The position numbers and the translations under genes are program-made. From assembly GCA_902596915.1 (NCBI GenBank), contig CACJVQ010000002.1:38879-102878 (forward strand): a stretch of 64,000 nt of DNA. The letters are read 5' to 3'. Below are positions 25,852-34,541 of this stretch, one piece after another. Below the pieces are notes generated by a model. That model was given only the letters and a program-made list of their open reading frames with translations. It was not told where the DNA came from and searched no databases. Position 1 is the stretch's first letter. Each line of letters starts with the position of its first letter. Source of the stretch: an uncultured Pelagibacteraceae bacterium (GTDB taxonomy: Bacteria > Pseudomonadota > Alphaproteobacteria > Pelagibacterales > Pelagibacteraceae).

Positions 25852-27417
25852 TTAATCCAATCTTTTAATTATCTCGTGAATAACATTATCCCAATTATCA
25901 ATTCTTTTTTGCTTAAAAAATTTGTGCTTAGGATACCATGAAAATTTTTTGTTTTGTACTTGCCACCTCCATTCTGGACTATAGTGCTGTATTAGCCAAG
26001 TATTAACTTCCAGAGTACCAGCAAGATGTGCTAAAGCAGAGTCAACTGTTATAATTAAATCTAAGTTTTTGAGAATAGATATAGTTTCCTCAAAAGCGTT
26101 TTCTTCCTCTTCAATTTCATCAGAAAAATCAATAAGTTTATCTTTAAATTTAAAATGATGTATTTGTTCTTTACCAAATCCACTTTGTAAATTTATAAAA
26201 TTTAATTTCTTGTTCTTGAATAAAGGCTCAAAAATTTTCAATTCAACTGATCTCATAGAATCTCTTATATAATATCGGTCTCCTTGCCAACTAATACCTA
26301 TTTTTTTTCCTTTAAAGACTCGAAGCTTTGTCTCCCATTTTTTAAGATTATCGTTATTAATTTTTATGTAATTTAAATTCTTGACCAAGATTTTCTCTTG
26401 TAGATATATAATTTTGGGCAAACTTAATAAAAAAATAAAATAATCAAAAATAGGCAGTTTTCCTTTACCCTCTCTTAAATCTAAATCTTTATTTTTAAAA
26501 AGATGAAATAATTTTTTTTTTAATTGAAAAATGATTTTTACTTTATATTTTTTTTTTATGAAAAAAATATACCTTGAAAATTGAATAATATCTCCAATTC
26601 CTTGTTCAGACAAAATTAAAATTGTTTTATTGTCTAGATTCTGCCCTTCCCATTCTTTATAATTTTTAAATAAAGTTGGATTATAATTATTTACAATCTT
26701 TCTATATTCATAATTAATCAATCCATTTTCTACTTCTCCAGAATAAAATTGGAAAAAACTATAGCCATACATTACATCAGGGTTTTTTGGGCTTAAATCT
26801 AAGGCTATTTTAAAATATTTTTTTGAGTTTAAAAAATCTAAACTTCGTAAATAAACATGAGCTAAATTAATTAAAGTATTCAAATTACTAGGATTTATTT
26901 TGTAAGCGTTTAAATAATGATGGATTGACAAATTATTTTGACCTGAATGTAAGTATAAATAACCATTTAGATTTTCAAATGTTTCCTCATTTTTAAATAA
27001 TTTTTTATTTTTTTTTAATAAACTACTAGCATCATTTAATTCCTTTAAATCTATTTTTATAGTTACTAAACTTATTAAAACATCCAAATCATTAGGATAT
27101 TCTTTTAGTATTTTGTTGAAGTATTGTTTCGCTTTATTTAATTGTTTTATATTTTTATAAATTTTACCAATAAAGTAATCAGCATCTCTAAAATTTTCTT
27201 TGAGTGCAGCTGCTTTAGTTAAATATTTCAAGGAATTAATATTTTTTTTTTGTTCGTATAATGCAATTCCTATTAAAAATAATGAGTTAAGATGATTTGG
27301 AAATTTATTTAAAATTTCTGAAAATATTTTTTCAGCTGACTGAAAATTTTTATTTTTGATAAACTCAAGGCCTTTTTTATATTTTTCCTCGTTTATAAGC
27401 ACATTATTATTTTTCAT
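25852..27417 (-). CDS. TPR-repeat protein with a glycosyltransferase-like C-terminal domain
   Basis: The N-terminal half (residues about 10-250) is built of tetratricopeptide repeats, for example AEKIFSEILNKFPNHLNSLFLIGIALYEQKK and AKQYFNKILKEYPNDLDVLI. The C-terminal half contains ILILSEQGIGDIIQFSRYI and ISWQGDRYYIRDSMRSVEL, then the late motif LDLIITVDSALAHLAGTL. Together these are typical of bacterial TPR proteins with a GT9/GT41-like fold. Substrate and acceptor are unknown, and no other glycan genes surround it. It is transcribed divergently from the winged-helix gene, sharing the palindrome-bearing gap 27418-27509. Confidence 0.82.
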   Translation of the reverse strand: MKNNNVLINEEKYKKGLEFIKNKNFQSAEKIFSEILNKFPNHLNSLFLIGIALYEQKKNINSLKYLTKAAALKENFRDADYFIGKIYKNIKQLNKAKQYFNKILKEYPNDLDVLISLVTIKIDLKELNDASSLLKKNKKLFKNEETFENLNGYLYLHSGQNNLSIHHYLNAYKINPSNLNTLINLAHVYLRSLDFLNSKKYFKIALDLSPKNPDVMYGYSFFQFYSGEVENGLINYEYRKIVNNYNPTLFKNYKEWEGQNLDNKTILILSEQGIGDIIQFSRYIFFIKKKYKVKIIFQLKKKLFHLFKNKDLDLREGKGKLPIFDYFIFLLSLPKIIYLQEKILVKNLNYIKINNDNLKKWETKLRVFKGKKIGISWQGDRYYIRDSMRSVELKIFEPLFKNKKLNFINLQSGFGKEQIHHFKFKDKLIDFSDEIEEEENAFEETISILKNLDLIITVDSALAHLAGTLEVNTWLIQHYSPEWRWQVQNKKFSWYPKHKFFKQKRIDNWDNVIHEIIKRLD

Positions 27418-27431
27418 ATACTGAATATAAT

Positions 27432-27460
27432 ATCATTATGATTTTGTAAATCATAATGAT
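27432..27460. promoter_or_regulatory. 13-bp perfect palindrome, candidate operator
   Basis: Arms ATCATTATGATTT (27432-27444) and AAATCATAATGAT (27448-27460) match exactly around the 3-base centre TGT, and a further partial half-site AAATCATTAT lies at 27466-27475. It sits in the 92-bp gap between the divergent TPR gene and winged-helix gene. That position suggests an operator for the regulator encoded at 27510. A cruciform or RNA hairpin is the alternative. Confidence 0.6.
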
Positions 27461-27492
27461 TCGTTAAATCATTATATTTGAATAAATTGATG

Positions 27493-27501
27493 TGATATAA
27501 T
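27493..27501 (+). promoter_or_regulatory. Extended -10 promoter of the winged-helix gene
   Basis: TGATATAAT is a perfect extended -10 (TGn plus TATAAT at 27496-27501). No good -35 is visible. The predicted start falls at about 27508-27509, one or two bases before the ATG at 27510, so the mRNA would be leaderless or nearly so. Confidence 0.55.
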
Positions 27502-27509
27502 TAATTATT

Positions 27510-27800
27510 ATGAAAGACACTTATCAAAAACTTTTTAATCTTAGAAAAAGTTTAGATCTATGGGAAACAGAAATTGGGATAGATAGATTAAGTACAAAAA
27601 GCAAAATTATAATTGAATATTTACTTTCGCAAAAAAAACTTCCTATTTCTCTAAATGAAATAAGAAGTGATAATTTTGTTGAAAAAAAAATGAGTATTGC
27701 AAGTTTTAATAGATGCATAAATGAGTTAATTAAATCAAAGAGGATTAAAGTTTATTTAGACGCTAATGATAGAAGATCTCAAATTATAGATCTTTTTTAG
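27510..27800 (+). CDS. Winged-helix transcription regulator (MarR-like)
   Basis: The 96-residue protein looks like a single winged helix-turn-helix domain. KSKIIIEYLLSQKKLPISLNEI is the first helix pair, MSIASFNRCINELIKSKRIKVYLDANDRRSQII is the recognition helix and beta-wing, and the final RRSQIIDL resembles the end of a MarR wing. It has no ligand domain. It is the first gene of a tight run (stop TAG abuts the next ATG), and the palindrome just upstream suggests autoregulation. The exact family is uncertain. Confidence 0.7.
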   Translation: MKDTYQKLFNLRKSLDLWETEIGIDRLSTKSKIIIEYLLSQKKLPISLNEIRSDNFVEKKMSIASFNRCINELIKSKRIKVYLDANDRRSQIIDLF

Positions 27801-28334
27801 ATGTTACTAAAGTTCATTAAAATAAATCTTTTAATAATTTTTTTATTTATTTTAAGTTTTTTTTTAATATCTATCCCAGTTGAAACTGAAAATTTTAATT
27901 ATGGAAGTTATTTTTTTCTACCTCACTCTATCAGAATTATAGCTGCAGTTATTTTTGGTAAAATAGCATTTTTCGGTCTGTTTGTTTCTCACTTAATAAT
28001 ATCAGAATTTTCTACCTCGAGAATGATTGATGTTAATTTATTGCTCTCTTTAGTAGGTTCCTCATCTTGTTACATAGCAGTTTTCATAACGCATATATTC
28101 AAAATATCAAAAGTAGATTTCAAAGGAATTAAATTTGAGCAATTACTTTTCATCATTTTGCTTTCTTCCATAATTAATTCTATTGGTACTTTTTTAGTTT
28201 TTGATAATATTTTTATCTTTTCAAGTTTTAAATTTATTTTTTCATACTTAATCGGTGATTTTGTAGGAGGTGTAATAGGTTTTTATATATTTATTAAAAT
28301 TTATTCTGCGTATAAAAAGAAATTAAATGATTAA
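27801..28334 (+). CDS. Integral membrane protein, MASE1-like
   Basis: This 177-residue protein consists of about five to six hydrophobic helices with few polar loops. The segment LPHSIRIIAAVIFGKIAFFGLFVSHLI and the end GDFVGGVIGFYIF weakly resemble membrane-sensor domains of the MASE1 type, but no signalling domain is attached. I do not recognise it firmly. It starts on the base after the winged-helix stop codon and overlaps the DedA-family gene by 8 bases, so it is part of the operon. Confidence 0.6.
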   Translation: MLLKFIKINLLIIFLFILSFFLISIPVETENFNYGSYFFLPHSIRIIAAVIFGKIAFFGLFVSHLIISEFSTSRMIDVNLLLSLVGSSSCYIAVFITHIFKISKVDFKGIKFEQLLFIILLSSIINSIGTFLVFDNIFIFSSFKFIFSYLIGDFVGGVIGFYIFIKIYSAYKKKLND

Positions 28335-28935
28335 AGAATTATATAATAAGACAATTAAACTGGCAGGTAACAAAAGATCTAAATCTATTTTGGGTTTTAT
28401 ATCTTTTATTGAAAGTTTTATATTTCCAATACCACCCGATGTTTTGATAATTCCAATGACAATAGCTCGAAAACATGAATGGATTAGAATTGCATTAATT
28501 GCAACTATAGGATCTATTTTGGGAGCATGCCTTGGTTATCTTATTGGATATGTTTTCTTTAACGAAATTGGCCTTAAAATTTTTGAGATTTATGGTGTAG
28601 ATGATGCTTCGTTTTTAAAAGATAAAGTGTCTTCAGATGGTGGCGTAATAGCCTGGATTACTCTTTTGGCAATTGCTGGTTTTTCTCCAGTACCTTTCAA
28701 GCTACTAACAATTACAAGTGGTTTTATTAACTTCAATATTTTATATTTTATTATTATTTCTGTTTTAACCAGAGGTTCACGTTTTTTTTTGATAGCATTT
28801 TTAATTGGAAATTTCGGACCTACAATGAAGAAAATTATTGAAAAAAAACTTCTTAAATTCTCAATCTTTTTGTCAATTATTTTAATTATTTTTGCTTATT
28901 TTATTTATAAATTTTTAAATAATTTTATTAATTAA
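28327..28935 (+). CDS. DedA/VTT-family membrane protein (YqaA-like)
   Basis: The 202-residue protein has the SNARE-associated/VTT domain of the DedA superfamily, YqaA branch. SFIESFIFPIPPDVLIIPM matches the re-entrant loop, followed by IGSILGACLGYLIGY and GFSPVPFKLLTITSGFINF with its conserved P and GF. Family members are implicated in lipid scrambling or envelope homeostasis. It overlaps the gene before it by 8 bases and lies 2 bases from dsbB. Confidence 0.85.
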   Translation: MIKELYNKTIKLAGNKRSKSILGFISFIESFIFPIPPDVLIIPMTIARKHEWIRIALIATIGSILGACLGYLIGYVFFNEIGLKIFEIYGVDDASFLKDKVSSDGGVIAWITLLAIAGFSPVPFKLLTITSGFINFNILYFIIISVLTRGSRFFLIAFLIGNFGPTMKKIIEKKLLKFSIFLSIILIIFAYFIYKFLNNFIN

Positions 28936-28937
28936 AT

Positions 28938-29417
28938 ATGATCCTACTTCCAAATAGAAAAAATTTTTATGTGATTATTTTTTTTATCTCATTAATTTCA
29001 ATAATTTCCGCGTTATACATTGAGTATGTATTGAAGTATCAACCATGCGAATTATGTATTTATCAAAGATTACCTTACCTAACTGCAATATTTGTAACCC
29101 TTATTGGTTTTAATTATTCGAATAATGATAAAATTTTAATAGTTACAATTATGATATTTACTTTGAGCGCCATACTATCTGGATATCATTTTGGAATTGA
29201 GAATAGTATATTTGATGAGCTTTCAGCCTGCACAAGTGGATCATCAGATATTTTAAATAAATCAAAATTACTTGAGTCTCTTAATCAAAGTATGCCTGTT
29301 AATTGCAAAGATGCTACTTTTAAAATTCTTGGAGTTTCGCTAGCGGCAATAAATACGATTTTATCAGTTTTAATTGTAATTTTTTCTATTAGAACATTGA
29401 CTTATGAAGAAAACTAA
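28938..29417 (+). CDS. dsbB: Disulfide bond formation protein DsbB
   Basis: This quinone-dependent membrane oxidase (159 residues) re-oxidises periplasmic DsbA. It has the first cysteine pair Cys37-Cys40 in QPCELCIYQR, the periplasmic pair Cys98 and Cys123 (SACTSG and PVNCKD), and four hydrophobic helices. No dsbA lies in the window. Its quinone use fits its neighbour coq7, which it overlaps by 14 bases. Confidence 0.92.
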   Translation: MILLPNRKNFYVIIFFISLISIISALYIEYVLKYQPCELCIYQRLPYLTAIFVTLIGFNYSNNDKILIVTIMIFTLSAILSGYHFGIENSIFDELSACTSGSSDILNKSKLLESLNQSMPVNCKDATFKILGVSLAAINTILSVLIVIFSIRTLTYEEN

Positions 29418-29937
29418 TAAAAAAAAATTAGAAGAATTTATAAGAGTAGATCATGCTGGAGAAAGAGGAGCAATTAAAATTTATGAAGGTCAATTGCTTG
29501 CTTTAAATACTATTATTAAAAATGATGACTTAAAACAAACAATTGGTGAAATGAAAAAACATGAGGAAGAACACTCGAATTTTTTTGAAGATGAAATAGA
29601 AAAAAGAAATATAAAACCAACAAAATTTTTGCCATTGTGGGATTTGCTTGGATTGGGCCTTGGATTTGGCTCAACAATACTTGGAAAAAAGGCAGCAATG
29701 TTGTGTACAGCATCCGTAGAAGAAGTAATTGATGAACATTACAAAAATCAAATTGATCAAATAGAGGTAGACGAAAAGGATTTAAAAGAAAAAATAATAA
29801 AATTTAGACAAGATGAATTAGACCATAAAGATATAGCATACGAGGAAGGAGCTACGAAGAAGGGTCTTTATTCGATTATGGATAAAGTAATTAAAACTGG
29901 TTCTAAGGTTGCTATAAAAATTTCTGAAAAAATTTAA
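29404..29937 (+). CDS. coq7: Demethoxyubiquinone hydroxylase (Coq7/UbiF-type di-iron)
   Basis: The 177-residue di-iron monooxygenase carries out an O2-dependent ring hydroxylation late in ubiquinone synthesis. Iron ligands are visible as Glu in RVDHAGERGA, the EExH pattern in HEEEHSNFFE, Glu in SVEEVIDEHY and the ExxH-like DELDHKD near the end. It is the last gene of the winged-helix operon, and its stop abuts the end of the convergent HNH gene. UbiE and UbiB, also for ubiquinone, are encoded at 39-41.5 kb. Confidence 0.93.
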   Translation: MKKTNKKKLEEFIRVDHAGERGAIKIYEGQLLALNTIIKNDDLKQTIGEMKKHEEEHSNFFEDEIEKRNIKPTKFLPLWDLLGLGLGFGSTILGKKAAMLCTASVEEVIDEHYKNQIDQIEVDEKDLKEKIIKFRQDELDHKDIAYEEGATKKGLYSIMDKVIKTGSKVAIKISEKI

Positions 29938-30522
29938 TTACGGTTCAAGTTCAACATCCCAGTATAAATAATCCATCCAACTTTTATGTAAAAAGTTTGG
30001 TGGAAAATTTTTACCATTTTTATGGAGGTCCTCTGTAGTAGGTTGAAAGGGCCATTGATTTAGTGTCATACCTGAGTACTTTATTAGTCTTCCTCCTTTT
30101 TTAACATTACAGGACGAACAAGCTGTTACAACATTATCCCAATTGGTTTTGCCTCCTTTTGATCTTGGCAGTAAGTGATCAAAAGTTAATTCATCTTTAC
30201 TACCACAATATTGGCAACTAAATTTATCTCTCAAAAAAACATTGAACCGTGTAAAATTAGGATTTGATTGAGGTCTTATGTATGATTTAAGAGCAATTAC
30301 ACTTGGAAGTTTCATGCTAAACGAAGGACTTCTAATTTGTCTATCATAATAACTAACAATAGAAACTCTATCTAGGAAAACAGATTTAATTGAGTCCTGC
30401 CAACTCCACAATGAAAGTGGATAATAACTTAAAGGCCTATAATCTGCATTTAAAACTAATGCAGGACATTTTTCTAAAGAGATACTTTGATCAGAAAGCT
30501 CAATCATATCTAAAACATACAT
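29938..30522 (-). CDS. HNH endonuclease-domain protein
   Basis: The 194-residue protein contains a full HNH/zinc module: CQYCGSKDELTFDHLLPRS, then NWDNVVTACSSCNVKKGGR, with two CxxC pairs and the DH nuclease core. The N-terminal 80 residues (VLNADYRPLSYYPLSLWSWQDSI) are typical of the stand-alone alphaproteobacterial HNH family that sits next to core genes. It is not flanked by repeats, integrases or restriction genes, so a mobile or defence role is not supported. A start at Met6 is also possible. Confidence 0.88.
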   Translation of the reverse strand: MYVLDMIELSDQSISLEKCPALVLNADYRPLSYYPLSLWSWQDSIKSVFLDRVSIVSYYDRQIRSPSFSMKLPSVIALKSYIRPQSNPNFTRFNVFLRDKFSCQYCGSKDELTFDHLLPRSKGGKTNWDNVVTACSSCNVKKGGRLIKYSGMTLNQWPFQPTTEDLHKNGKNFPPNFLHKSWMDYLYWDVELEP

Positions 30523-30568
30523 TAAATATATTTTTTATCAACACAACTAATATTATATTAAATATTTA

Positions 30569-31243
30569 TTAACTGATTATTTTTTTTTTTATAAAGTTTA
30601 ATGCCGCACTCGAAGCTTCCATAGGTATATGGTGATCACAGTTTTTAATCATTAAAGTTTCAATTTTAATTTTATTTCTAATAAAAAAGTCCTTAGCTTC
30701 TAGTAAATTATTTGGCGGAACAATTGGGTCATTTTCACCGTGTATCATTAAAATATCGGTTTTAGTTTTTATTCTTGGAGATAGATCTTTCATGTTTATA
30801 ATTCTTCCAGAAAATCCTACGATACAACTAAATTCTTTTTCGGATGTCAGGCCAACATTTAATGACATCATACATCCTTGGCTGAAACCAGAAACACAAA
30901 TTTGTGAATATTCTAAATTAAAATAATTACTTACTTCTGAAATATAACTGTTTAGAACATTTTCCGCTTTTTTTGATTCTTGAAGAGTATATTCTGGATC
31001 TTCATTATTTAAATCAAACCATTGAAACCCTACTGGATTAATACTGCATACTTCATGTGCATCGGGACATAAAAAAACTGTATTTTTTAAAAATCTTTTC
31101 CAGTTTAAAGTTAACATGCTGATGTCTTTACCATCACCTCCATATCCATGAAGTAAAATTACAGCACTTTTAACTTTCTCATTATCCTCTGGTTTTATTA
31201 TTGTTGTATTTAATGAAAATTTCATAAAATTCTTGGTAACCAA
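30569..31243 (-). CDS. Carboxylesterase / phospholipase-type hydrolase
   Basis: The 224-residue protein belongs to the alpha/beta-hydrolase carboxylesterase-2 family. LHGYGGDGKDISML forms the oxyanion loop, GFSQGCMMSLN carries the nucleophilic serine, HGENDPIVPP the aspartate, and CDHHIPMEA the histidine. It hydrolyses short acyl esters or lysophospholipids in other bacteria. There is no signal peptide. Its start overlaps the end of the upstream tlpA-like gene by 22 bases, suggesting coupled expression. Confidence 0.88.
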   Translation of the reverse strand: MVTKNFMKFSLNTTIIKPEDNEKVKSAVILLHGYGGDGKDISMLTLNWKRFLKNTVFLCPDAHEVCSINPVGFQWFDLNNEDPEYTLQESKKAENVLNSYISEVSNYFNLEYSQICVSGFSQGCMMSLNVGLTSEKEFSCIVGFSGRIINMKDLSPRIKTKTDILMIHGENDPIVPPNNLLEAKDFFIRNKIKIETLMIKNCDHHIPMEASSAALNFIKKKIIS

Positions 31244-31752
31244 TCGAGTAAAGACTGATCATTAAAGTCAATGTAGCCAACAATTCTTCCAACCTCAAAA
31301 CCATTTTTGTCTATTAGAATTGTTGTGGGTAATCCTCTTAGTTTAAATATCTGGGAAAACTCTGGTCCAGATCCTGTGAATATATCTAAATTTTTAATTT
31401 TTATTTCGTCAAAAAACTCTTTAGATTTTTTATAACTTTCGCCACCAATATTAATTGGGATTATGTTTATGTTTTTAAATTCATTTAAGGTTTTGAGTTT
31501 ATCTAAAGATGGCATTTCTTTTTTGCAAGGAGCGCACCAAGTAGCCCAGAAATTTATTATTAATGGGTTTGATTTATAATTATTTAAACTTACTTTTTGA
31601 CCTTCAGATTTAATAAATTCTATATTTTTAATTTTTTTCTTGTCTTTATGTACTATAAGATTCTTAATTTCTGGACGTTCTATTGAATATGAGACGCTAG
31701 ATGATATTAAGTAAAATATTATTATAAGATAATTAAAAAAAATGATTTTCAT
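31222..31752 (-). CDS. TlpA-like membrane-anchored thioredoxin
   Basis: The 176-residue thioredoxin-fold protein has one N-terminal hydrophobic anchor or signal (residues 4-22, FFNYLIIIFYLISSS). The redox motif WATWCAPCKKEMPSL gives Cys73 and Cys76, and the cis-proline loop is LRGLPTTILID. Proteins of this group reduce disulfides in the periplasm, often for cytochrome maturation. Its place divergent from argH is a conserved alphaproteobacterial arrangement (tlpA / argH-lysA). Confidence 0.9.
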   Translation of the reverse strand: MKIIFFNYLIIIFYLISSSVSYSIERPEIKNLIVHKDKKKIKNIEFIKSEGQKVSLNNYKSNPLIINFWATWCAPCKKEMPSLDKLKTLNEFKNINIIPINIGGESYKKSKEFFDEIKIKNLDIFTGSGPEFSQIFKLRGLPTTILIDKNGFEVGRIVGYIDFNDQSLLDWLPRIL

Positions 31753-31775
31753 ACAATTATTAATAATTAAATATC

Positions 31776-33164
31776 ATGGGTAAAAATAAAAACAATCAGC
31801 CAATTTGGAATACAAGAATAAAAAAGGTCTCAAAAAACCTTTTTAAAAAGGTTGGTGGATCAATTTCAATCGATAAAAGATTATTTAGAGAGGATATTGA
31901 AGCTTCAATTGTACATGTTGAGATGCTGTTTAAACAAAAAATTATAAATTTTAAAATTAAAAATAAAATAGTATGGGGTTTAAATAGAATTAAGAACGAA
32001 ATTATAAAAAAAAAATTTGTATTTGATGATAAGCTTGAGGATATTCATATGAATATAGAGCACAGACTGTTTCAGATCATTGGAGAGGATGCTGGATATA
32101 TTCACACAGCAAGATCAAGGAATGATCAAGTAGTCACAGATTTTAAAATTTGGTTAAGAAAAGCAAATAAAGAAATTGTTAAGAATATAGATGTAACAAT
32201 TAAAAATATTTTAAAAAAAGCAGAAAAAAATGTTGAAACAATTATGCCTGGTTTCACACATCTAAAAAATGCACAACCAGTTTCATTTGCTCATTACCTA
32301 ATGGCGTACTTAGAAATGTTTAATAGAGATAAAAATAGATTTCAAAATAATTTAGAGAGTCTTAATGAAAATCCACTTGGTGTGGCTGCTTTAACAGGTA
32401 CTTCTTTTAAAATTGATAGATTTTATACTTCAAAAAAATTAGGTTTTGATAGACCAACTAAAAACTCAATTGATACTGTTTCTGATAGAGATTTTGTAAT
32501 TGATTTTCTATATTCTTGCTCTGCATGTGCTGTTCATATCTCTAGGATTGCAGAGGAGTTTATAATCTGGAATTCAGATGCTTTTAAACTTATTAATTTG
32601 AATGATAAAATTGTAACTGGATCATCCATTATGCCTCAAAAAAAAAATCCTGATCCTCTAGAATACTTGAGAGGCAAAACAGGTTTTATATTTGGAAATC
32701 TATTTTCTATGCTTACAACATTAAAAGGACTACCACTTTCTTATTTTAAAGATTTGCAAGATGATAAAGAAATTGTTTTTAAATCGTTTGATCAGTTAAA
32801 AAATTCCTTAATTATATTAAATGATGTTCTTAAAAATTTTTCGCCAGATAAAAAAAGGATGATCGAACTTGCAGAAAGTGGCTACATTACAGCAACTGAT
32901 TTAGCAGATTACATGGTTAGAGAATTAAATTATCCCTTTAGAAAAGCCTATTTACAAACAGCTAAAATCATAAATTTTGCTGAAAAAAATAAAAAAAAAT
33001 TGTCAGAACTCTCAATAAAAGAGATAAATAAAATTGAAAAAGGTTTAACCGCTGATGTTCTGAAAATATTTGAACTAAAAAAATCTGTTAATTCTAAAGT
33101 TTCTTATGGTGGAACTTCTTTCGACAACATTAAGAAAATGATATTAAGTTACAAGAAGAAATAA
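31776..33164 (+). CDS. argH: Argininosuccinate lyase
   Basis: The 462-residue enzyme splits argininosuccinate into arginine and fumarate, the last step of arginine synthesis. Family signatures are the N-terminal VGGSISIDKRLFREDIEAS, HTARSRNDQVVTDFKIWLR, HLKNAQPVSFAHYLMAY and the catalytic loop GSSIMPQKKNPDPLEYLRG. Length is normal. It is followed after 2 bases by a small lipoprotein gene and then lysA. Confidence 0.97.
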   Translation: MGKNKNNQPIWNTRIKKVSKNLFKKVGGSISIDKRLFREDIEASIVHVEMLFKQKIINFKIKNKIVWGLNRIKNEIIKKKFVFDDKLEDIHMNIEHRLFQIIGEDAGYIHTARSRNDQVVTDFKIWLRKANKEIVKNIDVTIKNILKKAEKNVETIMPGFTHLKNAQPVSFAHYLMAYLEMFNRDKNRFQNNLESLNENPLGVAALTGTSFKIDRFYTSKKLGFDRPTKNSIDTVSDRDFVIDFLYSCSACAVHISRIAEEFIIWNSDAFKLINLNDKIVTGSSIMPQKKNPDPLEYLRGKTGFIFGNLFSMLTTLKGLPLSYFKDLQDDKEIVFKSFDQLKNSLIILNDVLKNFSPDKKRMIELAESGYITATDLADYMVRELNYPFRKAYLQTAKIINFAEKNKKKLSELSIKEINKIEKGLTADVLKIFELKKSVNSKVSYGGTSFDNIKKMILSYKKK

Positions 33165-33166
33165 CT

Positions 33167-33331
33167 ATGATTAAAAAAATAACTTTAATTACCATGTGTC
33201 TAATTTTATTAACTTCATGTGGAAGAAAAAATGAGCCAAAATATGAGGCATCATTAAATAATAATGTTATGAAATTTAATAATTTTAATAACGTATTTAA
33301 AATGCCAAAAAAAGATGAAATATATAAATAA
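33167..33331 (+). CDS. Small lipoprotein (LptM/LppL-like)
   Basis: A 54-residue frame starts at ATG 33167, 2 bases after the argH stop. It begins MIKKITLITMCLILLTSCG, a lipoprotein signal with lipobox LTSC and Cys18 as the lipidated residue, followed by a short polar tail. Its end overlaps the lysA start by 17 bases. A tiny lipoprotein between argH and lysA is a familiar alphaproteobacterial arrangement; the related LptM assists LPS-transport assembly in Escherichia coli, but that function is not shown here. Confidence 0.8.
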   Translation: MIKKITLITMCLILLTSCGRKNEPKYEASLNNNVMKFNNFNNVFKMPKKDEIYK

Positions 33332-34529
33332 TATTTTTACAGTTGAAAAATCTAGACTCACTAAAGTAATTAAAAAATTTGAAACACCAATTTTTTGCTA
33401 TTCGGAGAAAAAAATTAATGAAAATATAAGTAACTTTAAAAGAAGTTTTAAATCGTTTTCTCCAATCATATGTTTTTCAACAAAGTCAAACTGTAATCTA
33501 GAAATACTTAAACTAATTAAACGAAGTGGATTGGGAGCTGATGTTGTCTCAAAAGGTGAATTAATGATTGCTCTTAAAGCGGGAATAAATTCCAAAAAGA
33601 TTGTTTTTTCTGGAGTGGGTAAAACTAGGTCAGAATTGATTTATGCAATAGATAAAAATATTTTATTGATTAATTGTGAGTCTAGAAGTGAAATATTAGA
33701 AATAGAAAGTATAGCAAAATCTAAGAATAAAAAGGTAAATATTGGAATTAGATTAAATCCAAATACAGATGCAAAAACAATTAAACAAATTTCAACTGGT
33801 AAAAAAGAAAATAAATTTGGTGTTAGTGAAAAGACATTTATTGAAGTTTCAAAATATATAAAAAATTCAAAATTTTTAAATCTAAAATGTTTAAGTGTGC
33901 ATATTGGAAGTCAAATTCTAGATCATAAGCCATACCAAAAAATGCTTAACGTTATAGATAAATTAATAAAAAAAATTAATTTTAATTTTGAGTATATAGA
34001 TCTTGGTGGTGGTATGGGAATTGATTATAAAAAAGACAATAAAAAATTTAATTATAAAAAGTATAATCAAATTATTAAGAAATTTTTAAAAAAGCATAAA
34101 TCAAAAATTGTTTTTGAACCTGGCAGATCAATTATAGGTGATACCGCGATATTAATTTCAAAAATTATTTATATAAAAGAAAATTCTAAAAAAGATTTTA
34201 TTATTATGGATGCAGCTATGAATGATTTTATGAGACCTGCCTTGTATGGGGCTAAACATAAAATAATTCCATTAAAAAAAACCAATAAAATGACTACGAA
34301 AAGTTATGATTTTGTAGGTCCGATTTGCGAAACCACAGATAAATTCCTAACTACAAATAAATTTCAAAAATTAAATGAGAAAGATTATATTATTATTTGT
34401 GACGTAGGAGCGTATGGCTCATCGTTATCTTCAAATTATAACATTAGACCTAAACCTGCTGAAATATTAATAAAAGGGTCAAAAATAAATGTAATTAAAA
34501 AAAGACAAAAACTAAAAGATATAATTTAG
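33315..34529 (+). CDS. lysA: Diaminopimelate decarboxylase
   Basis: The 404-residue PLP enzyme makes lysine from meso-diaminopimelate. The PLP lysine is in FSTKSNCN, the HIGSQI and YIDLGGGMGI strands line the barrel, EPGRSI binds the phosphate region, and CDVGAYGSSLSSNYN is the C-terminal active-site segment. The beginning (FTVEKSRLTKVIKKFETPIFCYSE) is typical. The start lies inside the preceding lipoprotein gene. Confidence 0.96.
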   Translation: MKYINNIFTVEKSRLTKVIKKFETPIFCYSEKKINENISNFKRSFKSFSPIICFSTKSNCNLEILKLIKRSGLGADVVSKGELMIALKAGINSKKIVFSGVGKTRSELIYAIDKNILLINCESRSEILEIESIAKSKNKKVNIGIRLNPNTDAKTIKQISTGKKENKFGVSEKTFIEVSKYIKNSKFLNLKCLSVHIGSQILDHKPYQKMLNVIDKLIKKINFNFEYIDLGGGMGIDYKKDNKKFNYKKYNQIIKKFLKKHKSKIVFEPGRSIIGDTAILISKIIYIKENSKKDFIIMDAAMNDFMRPALYGAKHKIIPLKKTNKMTTKSYDFVGPICETTDKFLTTNKFQKLNEKDYIIICDVGAYGSSLSSNYNIRPKPAEILIKGSKINVIKKRQKLKDII

Positions 34530-34541
34530 TTTTTGACAAAA

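Noticed and set aside
29938..30522. HNH protein as part of a mobile element or restriction system
   Set aside because: There are no repeats, integrase, methylase or compositional change around it; this HNH family commonly stands alone next to core genes.
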